From: Bacteroidota bacterium
GTDB lineage: Bacteria > Bacteroidota > Bacteroidia > Chitinophagales > Chitinophagaceae
DNA: 9,701 nucleotides
Assembly (NCBI GenBank): GCA_023436685.1
Contig: JAEZIL010000136.1
Location: 1 to 9,701, forward strand
Direction of reading: 5' to 3'
In this document: one piece after another, positions 6,565-9,701 of the stretch
Layout of the letters: each line of letters begins with the position of its first letter
How positions within the stretch are numbered: the first letter of the stretch is position 1
The notes under the pieces: generated by a model
Seen by the model: the letters and a program-made list of their open reading frames with translations, nothing else
Told to the model about the DNA's origin: nothing
Database searches by the model: none
Made by a program: the position numbers and the translations under genes

Positions 6565-6596
6565 CTTGCATTAATCGTTGATGTTCAATATACTTG
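6565..6596 (+). promoter_or_regulatory. Bacteroidota-type promoter for the small lipoprotein gene
   Basis: CTTG at 6565-6568 (consensus TTTG) and TATACTTG at 6589-6596 (consensus TAnnTTTG, one mismatch) are separated by 20 bases, inside the accepted 19-21. Transcription would start near 6602, leaving a leader of about 10 bases before the ATG at 6613. It sits just after the preceding terminator, so the lipoprotein gene is an independent unit. Confidence 0.55.
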
Positions 6597-6612
6597 TCAA
6601 AATTTTTAATTT

Positions 6613-6789
6613 ATGAAAAGCTTTATTCTTTTAAGTCTGTTTGCCCTGTCATTGGTAACATTCAGCTCATGTGGAAAATTAACCCAATGCGATTGCCCGT
6701 CCGGTAAATCTCTTAGTGTGAATGGTAGCGACGATTGGGAAATAAGGGCGAATTGCGAATCAAAATCAGGTGGTGTTTGCTCATACTAA
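6613..6789 (+). CDS. Small Cys-rich predicted lipoprotein (58 residues)
   Basis: A short gene of 58 codons from ATG at 6613 to TAA at 6787. Residues 1-19 form a lipoprotein signal peptide (MKSFILLSLFALSLVTFSS), with C20 as the lipidated cysteine (lipobox TFSSC, not perfect at -3). The mature part is only 39 residues and contains four more cysteines: C26 and C28 (QCDCPSGKS), C48 and C56 (near the end, GGVCSY). That allows two disulfides in the periplasm or outer membrane. I do not recognise the family. Support for a real gene comes from the signal peptide, a promoter at the right distance upstream, and placement between two terminators. It could be a small secreted or surface peptide, or an immunity-like lipoprotein, but no partner gene is visible, so no function is proposed. 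Confidence 0.7.
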   Translation: MKSFILLSLFALSLVTFSSCGKLTQCDCPSGKSLSVNGSDDWEIRANCESKSGGVCSY

Positions 6790-6806
6790 TGCCCGTAAGT
6801 TTACTA

Positions 6807-6893
6807 CAATTCCGGTGTGGTTAAATTTTTAGAACGAACCTTAGGCCATTGAAATTCATAATCCACCCTTAGAGCTAATTTCAATTCCACACC
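6807..6893. repeat. Nested inverted repeats downstream of the small lipoprotein gene
   Basis: Inner arms ATTGAAATT (6848-6856) and AATTTCAAT (6877-6885) are perfect over 9 bp with a 20-base loop. Outer arms GGTGTGG (6814-6820) and CCACACC (6887-6893) are perfect over 7 bp. CAATTCC also occurs as a direct repeat at 6807-6813 and 6882-6888. On the right the two stems are one base apart; on the left 27 bases intervene. This could fold in the 3' part of the lipoprotein transcript, or mark a small RNA or a decayed element. No reading frame of note is present at 6790-6976. Confidence 0.45.
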
Positions 6894-6932
6894 AACATCA
6901 ATATAACTTGTACAACAGTAATATTGAATGCA

Positions 6933-6958
6933 AAAGCCACTGAGTGATCAGTGGCTTT
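6933..6958. terminator. Intrinsic terminator between the lipoprotein and DJ-1-like genes
   Basis: Perfect 11-bp arms AAAGCCACTGA (6933-6943) and TCAGTGGCTTT (6948-6958) enclose the tetraloop GTGA. It is 18 bp past the stop of the minus-strand DJ-1-like gene, and the minus-strand tail (TTTTGCATTC) is T-rich. On the plus strand it can also end the lipoprotein transcript, with a weaker tail. Confidence 0.8.
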
Positions 6959-6976
6959 GTAGTAAGAACTAGATAA

Positions 6977-7966
6977 TTATTGTTTAACTATAGTGGTTGA
7001 GAAGCGTTCTTCAGCTGTATATACATCAAGTATATATTTGCCGGCCGGCAGCTGACTAATGTTGATGGTGCCTGTTAACTCCCTGGCAGCGCTTATTACT
7101 TGCCCGGCAATATTGTATATGTTATACCTGGCAGCTTTATTTTTTTGTTCAAGCTCTACATGCACTTCATTCCCCGCAGGGTTAGGGTAGCATCTAAGTG
7201 CACCGGCCGATTGAACTGATGCTACGCCGGTTGGCCATATATCAGTGCCCAGTAGCTTCATAAGCGCATTTGTTACTTGCACGGGCCTTACATCTTTACC
7301 TGTTACTATATTTTTGTCAGAAAAATAAAACGGAGATGTTTTACTTACCAGGCCTCCTTTGTTAGTAAGCTCTTCAGCCACATCTATTTTGTCCTGCTGT
7401 TTCTGGTAGTCATTGGTTATTATCTTTACTCCATCTACCAGGTGTTTGCCATTGCTCAGGGTAATAGGGATAAGGCCTGAAATACCATCGCATACCGCGC
7501 CCACTTTACCGCCTTTTTCATAAATACGCGCTGCTATTTCTGCTATTTCTGTAGCGCTAGGAAAATCAACAAGGCAACTCAATCCACCTGCGTAATAAAT
7601 AACATTGTAATGATCAGGATTTACTTCAGAGGGTTTTAGTGTGTTCTTCAATTTCGCGCGCATTGTCGATTCGTCGGCTGCAGATATTGGCCTGGAGTAA
7701 TACATTTCATTATCGAAAATAAGTGGCGAGTTGCCACCTTTAGGACTAACGATATCTATATCCGACCATTTAAAGCCATAAGACTTCACAACACTATAAA
7801 AATCGGCTACCTCAGGCGTATAACAACCCCAGTTATGGTCGTTGGGGTCAAAAAGTGCATAGTCGGTATTAGTAACCACAACAAGAAGTTTCTTTCCACC
7901 ATTTATCTGTGCATTTGTAATATACCCGCATAGCGAAAGTGCAATAACAGTAAATAATTTCTTCAT
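6977..7966 (-). CDS. Secreted DJ-1/PfpI-superfamily protein with T9SS type A sorting domain
   Basis: A 329-residue exported protein with two parts. Residues 1-19 are a Sec signal peptide (cleavage near TNA/Q). Residues about 25-240 form a DJ-1/PfpI (class I glutamine amidotransferase-like) fold of the Hsp31/glyoxalase III kind: strand KLLVVVTN, PEV with E52, VDI-like strand DIDIVSPKGG, YYAGGLSCLVDFP at 124-136, and the nucleophile elbow GGKVGAVCDGISGL at 152-165 with C159. Residues 259-329 (CYPNPAGNEVHVEL, then YNIYNIAGQVI, then LPAGKYILDVYT) are a type A T9SS sorting domain, so the enzyme part is delivered to the surface or medium. It is odd that the usual His after the nucleophile (CHG) is Asp here (CDG), and that the GGHG-like turn reads GGLS, so activity may be altered or lost. 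The close TATATTTC (7993-7986) is a possible -7 element. Confidence 0.85.
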   Translation of the reverse strand: MKKLFTVIALSLCGYITNAQINGGKKLLVVVTNTDYALFDPNDHNWGCYTPEVADFYSVVKSYGFKWSDIDIVSPKGGNSPLIFDNEMYYSRPISAADESTMRAKLKNTLKPSEVNPDHYNVIYYAGGLSCLVDFPSATEIAEIAARIYEKGGKVGAVCDGISGLIPITLSNGKHLVDGVKIITNDYQKQQDKIDVAEELTNKGGLVSKTSPFYFSDKNIVTGKDVRPVQVTNALMKLLGTDIWPTGVASVQSAGALRCYPNPAGNEVHVELEQKNKAARYNIYNIAGQVISAARELTGTINISQLPAGKYILDVYTAEERFSTTIVKQ

Positions 7967-8119
7967 AAGGTGTCTTAGTTTTTTGGAAATATACAGATGA
8001 AGACTATTGATTTATGGCCGGGGTTTGATAAATGCTGTGGTTTTTACGCAACAGTGACAAGGCTTTAATTGCTGGTTAAATGTAATGATAGGTGTTGGCT
8101 ATATGAGGTGTCGACTATC

Positions 8120-8137
8120 TATCAGAGTATCCTGATA
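8120..8137. repeat. Inverted repeat TATCAG-N6-CTGATA
   Basis: Perfect 6-bp arms TATCAG (8120-8125) and CTGATA (8132-8137) with a six-base spacer lie in the divergent spacer, about 185 bp before the cargo gene and 155 bp before the DJ-1-like gene. It is operator-like by symmetry and position only. Confidence 0.3.
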
Positions 8138-8171
8138 TGTCATTAACATAAAGTGAGATTATGTATAATAA

Positions 8172-8211
8172 GTCAACCTCACACTGTTAAAACACGGTGG
8201 TGTGATTTGAC
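8172..8211. repeat. Two-tier hairpin in the divergent spacer
   Basis: Outer arms GTCAA (8172-8176) and TTGAC (8207-8211) and inner arms TCACAC (8179-8184) and GTGTGA (8200-8205) pair around a 15-base loop, with only a 2-versus-1 base internal loop between the tiers. There is no T-run after it, so it is not a terminator by itself. A TATAAT at 8164-8169 stands just upstream. Confidence 0.45.
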
Positions 8212-8220
8212 AATGGTATG

Positions 8221-8239
8221 ACTGCCATGCAGTTTTTTT
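8221..8239 (+). terminator. Short hairpin with T7 run, possible attenuator or small-RNA terminator
   Basis: Arms ACTGC (8221-8225) and GCAGT (8229-8233) with a three-base loop are followed directly by T residues to 8239 (seven in a row, counting the last arm base). The stem is short for a terminator, but the geometry is right. It stands about 85 bp before the cargo gene and ten bases after the two-tier hairpin. Confidence 0.35.
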
Positions 8240-8263
8240 AAAAACATTGACGGCATTTTCATA

Positions 8264-8294
8264 ACTGCCAGGGCAACAAGCGATAGTAGCTTTA
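8264..8294 (+). promoter_or_regulatory. Promoter candidate for the T9SS cargo gene
   Basis: TAGCTTTA at 8287-8294 matches the -7 consensus TAnnTTTG at all but the last base. ACTG at 8264-8267, 19 bases upstream, is a poor match to TTTG. The start codon lies 29 bases after the -7 box, which is a sensible leader length. Confidence 0.35.
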
Positions 8295-8323
8295 CAGTAT
8301 TGTTAACCGATAAATTAAACAAG

Positions 8324-9190
8324 ATGAAAAGGAGACTACTAATAGCCGCGATATCAGCATTACCGTTAGCTAGTATGGCGCAACTAAAGAATATGGATTT
8401 CGAGAATTGGTCTGCTGTGGGCGGCAAGTTTAAGCCTGAGGGCTGGGTGTGGACCAACTCAAGGTTGGTAGACGAGAACTGGGCATTTTACTGGGAACCT
8501 GAACAACCTTCGCAAAACGGGACATACGCTATTAAACTTGGGGTATGGTACAACTATACTAAAGATGCTGCCTTGCAGATAGCACCTATCAATATGCGAC
8601 CCACGGCGCTTAAAGGGTATTATAAGTATACAGATAATACAGTGATGGATGGCTCAGGCAACCTAATAGCTGATACAGCACAGGTAAGTGTTTACCTTAC
8701 AAAGTGGAATGCCAGTACAAGTATAAGCGACACCTTAGGGGTTGGCATGTTGGATCTTGGAGCGTCGGACAACTATAAGGATTTTTCATGTAAAATAACA
8801 TATAACTCGGCTGAGCAACCTGATTCGATACATGTATTTCTTGATTGCTCGCTGGTGGGCCGCGCTTTATCAGGCGCAATTGTTATGGGTTCTGGGGTTG
8901 CATCGTTCTTCACAGTTGATAACTTGACCCTGGAAGGGAATGCCCTGGCTGTAGGCTCAGTAGAGAAGCAAACCAAAGTAACTCCCTACCCGAACCCTAC
9001 AACCGGAATTTTACATTTAAACGGCTTTTCGGGCAAGGTAACTGTATTAACCATGCATGGTGTTAAAGCCGCTATTATAAACCTGAACAAAGGCGAAGAC
9101 CTTTCATTAGCGCAATTGGTACCGGGGATATACATGCTGCAACTTGAAGATGCAAATGGCGCTCAAACGCTTAAGGTAATTAAAGAATAG
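8324..9190 (+). CDS. Secreted beta-sandwich protein with T9SS type A sorting domain
   Basis: A 288-residue exported protein. Residues 1-19 are a Sec signal peptide (MKRRLLIAAISALPLASMA, cleavage before Q20). Residues about 21-207 are a beta-rich domain that starts LKNMDFENWS and ends in GVASFFTVDNLTLEG. This opening and closing pattern is that of carbohydrate-binding-like jelly rolls and of PCMD-type putative carbohydrate-metabolism domains in Bacteroidota. Many Trp and Tyr residues (EGWVWTN, WAFYWEPE, GVWYNYTK) would suit glycan contact, which is inferred. Residues about 219-288 (VTPYPNPTTGILHLNG, then LVPGIYMLQLED) are a type A T9SS sorting domain. The ATG at 8324 is chosen over an in-frame ATG at 8300 because it begins the signal peptide exactly. 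No catalytic residues can be named. It is a single gene, followed by a GC-rich hairpin and divergent from the DJ-1-like T9SS gene. Confidence 0.85.
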   Translation: MKRRLLIAAISALPLASMAQLKNMDFENWSAVGGKFKPEGWVWTNSRLVDENWAFYWEPEQPSQNGTYAIKLGVWYNYTKDAALQIAPINMRPTALKGYYKYTDNTVMDGSGNLIADTAQVSVYLTKWNASTSISDTLGVGMLDLGASDNYKDFSCKITYNSAEQPDSIHVFLDCSLVGRALSGAIVMGSGVASFFTVDNLTLEGNALAVGSVEKQTKVTPYPNPTTGILHLNGFSGKVTVLTMHGVKAAIINLNKGEDLSLAQLVPGIYMLQLEDANGAQTLKVIKE

Positions 9191-9213
9191 TTGATGGTTT
9201 TTTTCCAGGTTGG

Positions 9214-9242
9214 AAGCGGGGTAAGGACAAACTTCCCCGCTT
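9214..9242. terminator. GC-rich hairpin, probable terminator between convergent genes
   Basis: Arms AAGCGGGG (9214-9221) and CCCCGCTT (9235-9242) enclose a 13-base loop in which AAG (9223-9225) and CTT (9232-9234) can pair as well. It sits 24 bases after the cargo-gene stop. The plus-strand tail (GTGTTTGTACC) is only moderately T-rich. Towards the minus strand the sequence after the stem is CCAACCTGGAAAAAAACC, so it is a weak terminator in that direction. Confidence 0.55.
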
Positions 9243-9253
9243 GTGTTTGTACC

Positions 9254-9385
9254 TTATCCTTTTGCTACTAATGCAGTATAAACGCAGGAGTGTACGTCTT
9301 TTACTGAGTTTCCTAGTGTAGTGATCCTATTTGGACTTTTATCGCCCCCAATATTAGAAGTGTTTAAAACGTTGGCGACAGTCAT
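9254..9385 (-). CDS. Possible 43-residue small protein coupled to the AhpD-like gene
   Basis: An open frame of 43 codons, ATG at 9385-9383 to TAA at 9256-9254, starts one base after the stop of the AhpD-like gene (junction TAAGATG, the same as at the DinB-GNAT junction). Its product (MTVANVLNTSNIGGDKSPNR, continuing to LVAKG) has no signal peptide or membrane segment, contains one Cys, and belongs to no family I recognise. It could be a true coupled small protein, the remains of a longer gene, or chance. The only support is junction geometry and an open frame. Confidence 0.35.
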   Translation of the reverse strand: MTVANVLNTSNIGGDKSPNRITTLGNSVKDVHSCVYTALVAKG

Positions 9386-9386
9386 C

Positions 9387-9701
9387 TTATGCCAAACTTT
9401 GTCCTATCGGTAAATGTGTGCTTAGCACAACCCTGTTCCAAAGATTGATTGTAATAACCGCTGTTAGAATATCGGCAATTTGGGCTTCGCTAAAGAATTG
9501 TAGGGCATTTGAGTAAATATCATCTGATAATCCATTTTTATGGATTAAAGTTATTTCTTCCGTAATGGCTAACACTACTTTTTCTTCTTCTGTAAAAATA
9601 TCCCCTGCTTCCCTCCACGCCGTCAATAAAAAAATACGCTGATTTGTTTCACCATTTTTGATTGCGTCTTGTGTATGAATGTTGATACAAAACGCACAAC
9701 C
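9387..9701 (-). CDS. AhpD-like / carboxymuconolactone decarboxylase family protein, C-terminal part (cut by right edge)
   Basis: The last 104 residues of an alkylhydroperoxidase-like protein; the N terminus lies beyond base 9701. The visible part opens with GCAFCINIHTQDAIKNGE, the family active site C-x2-C-x3-H. This is followed by a helix with TAWREAGDIFTEEEKVVL, a block typical of the CMD/AhpD group, and INLWNRVVLSTHLPIG near the C terminus. By family, the CxxC reduces peroxides or acts as a thiol-redox partner, with the His in proton relay; many members have unknown substrates. A full protein of this type would have about 145-155 residues, so roughly a third is missing. A 43-codon frame follows after one base on the same strand. 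It is convergent with the T9SS cargo gene. Confidence 0.88.
   Translation of the reverse strand, partial: GCAFCINIHTQDAIKNGETNQRIFLLTAWREAGDIFTEEEKVVLAITEEITLIHKNGLSDDIYSNALQFFSEAQIADILTAVITINLWNRVVLSTHLPIGQSLA

Larger units (their letters stand above)
7967..8323. other. Gene-free 357-bp divergent spacer with several inverted repeats
   Basis: The stretch separates the minus-strand DJ-1-like gene from the plus-strand T9SS cargo gene. The longest plausible plus-strand frame is 23 codons (7997-8068), without a signal of translation, and I do not call it. The left 130 bases hold little beyond the minus-strand promoter region. The right half contains three hairpin-forming repeats and a promoter candidate, listed separately. 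Confidence 0.6.

Noticed and set aside
7997..8068. 23-codon plus-strand frame in the divergent spacer
   Set aside because: It is too short, with no signal peptide, no promoter at a fitting distance and no coupling to another gene.
8179..8457. 92-codon minus-strand frame across the cargo-gene start
   Set aside because: It overlaps the signal peptide region of a well-supported gene on the other strand and has no recognisable features.
1..9701. Search for CRISPR array, IS element, prophage, toxin-antitoxin or defence genes
   Set aside because: I saw no regularly spaced repeats, transposase or integrase motifs, and no paired small toxin and antitoxin genes; all large frames belong to ordinary chromosomal families.

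Overview
The window looks like ordinary chromosomal DNA from a Bacteroidota bacterium, most likely a Chitinophaga- or Sphingobacteria-like environmental lineage. Three predicted secreted proteins end in type IX secretion system (T9SS) sorting domains: one type B (CHU_C, gliding-motility associated) and two type A. Several upstream regions carry the Bacteroidota -7 promoter element TAnnTTTG, and start codons lack clear Shine-Dalgarno sequences. The lineage below phylum is inferred from protein style only. I see no tRNA, rRNA, CRISPR array, transposase, integrase or phage gene.

Left part (1-2959, all minus strand): a TCR/Tet-type MFS efflux pump cut by the left edge, with a perfect -7 element and an operator-like palindrome in front of it; a stand-alone HD-domain protein with the residues of a (p)ppGpp hydrolase; and a large secreted protein with a C-terminal CHU_C domain. 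A 122-bp divergent spacer with inverted repeats follows.

Middle part (3082-4480, plus strand): a compact cluster of DUF2200 protein, DinB-family protein and GNAT acetyltransferase. The last two genes are separated by one base, and a strong terminator closes the cluster. Convergent to it is a DsbA/FrnE/SpxH-like thiol protein (minus strand). That gene is divergent from an HxlR-family regulator, with a palindrome between them, and the HxlR gene is followed by a RibD_C/dihydrofolate-reductase-like gene and a terminator. The conserved N-terminal Cys of the HxlR protein and the CxxC protein beside it suggest a thiol/redox-linked switch, which is inference only.

Right part (6565-9701): a 58-residue Cys-rich lipoprotein with its own good promoter and a structured 3' region; a secreted DJ-1/PfpI-like protein with a T9SS tail and an altered active-site neighbourhood (minus strand); a 357-bp gene-free stretch with several hairpins; a secreted beta-rich T9SS cargo protein; and, on the minus strand from the right edge, an AhpD/carboxymuconolactone-decarboxylase-like gene cut by the window, possibly coupled to a 43-codon reading frame.

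Much of the content is stress, thiol and detoxification housekeeping plus surface proteins. I did not find a clear new multi-gene system. The best leads are the DJ-1/T9SS fusion, the HxlR-DsbA pair with its palindrome, the structured stretch at 8120-8239, and the small Cys-rich lipoprotein. Three terminators in 2.5 kb also share the same stem.
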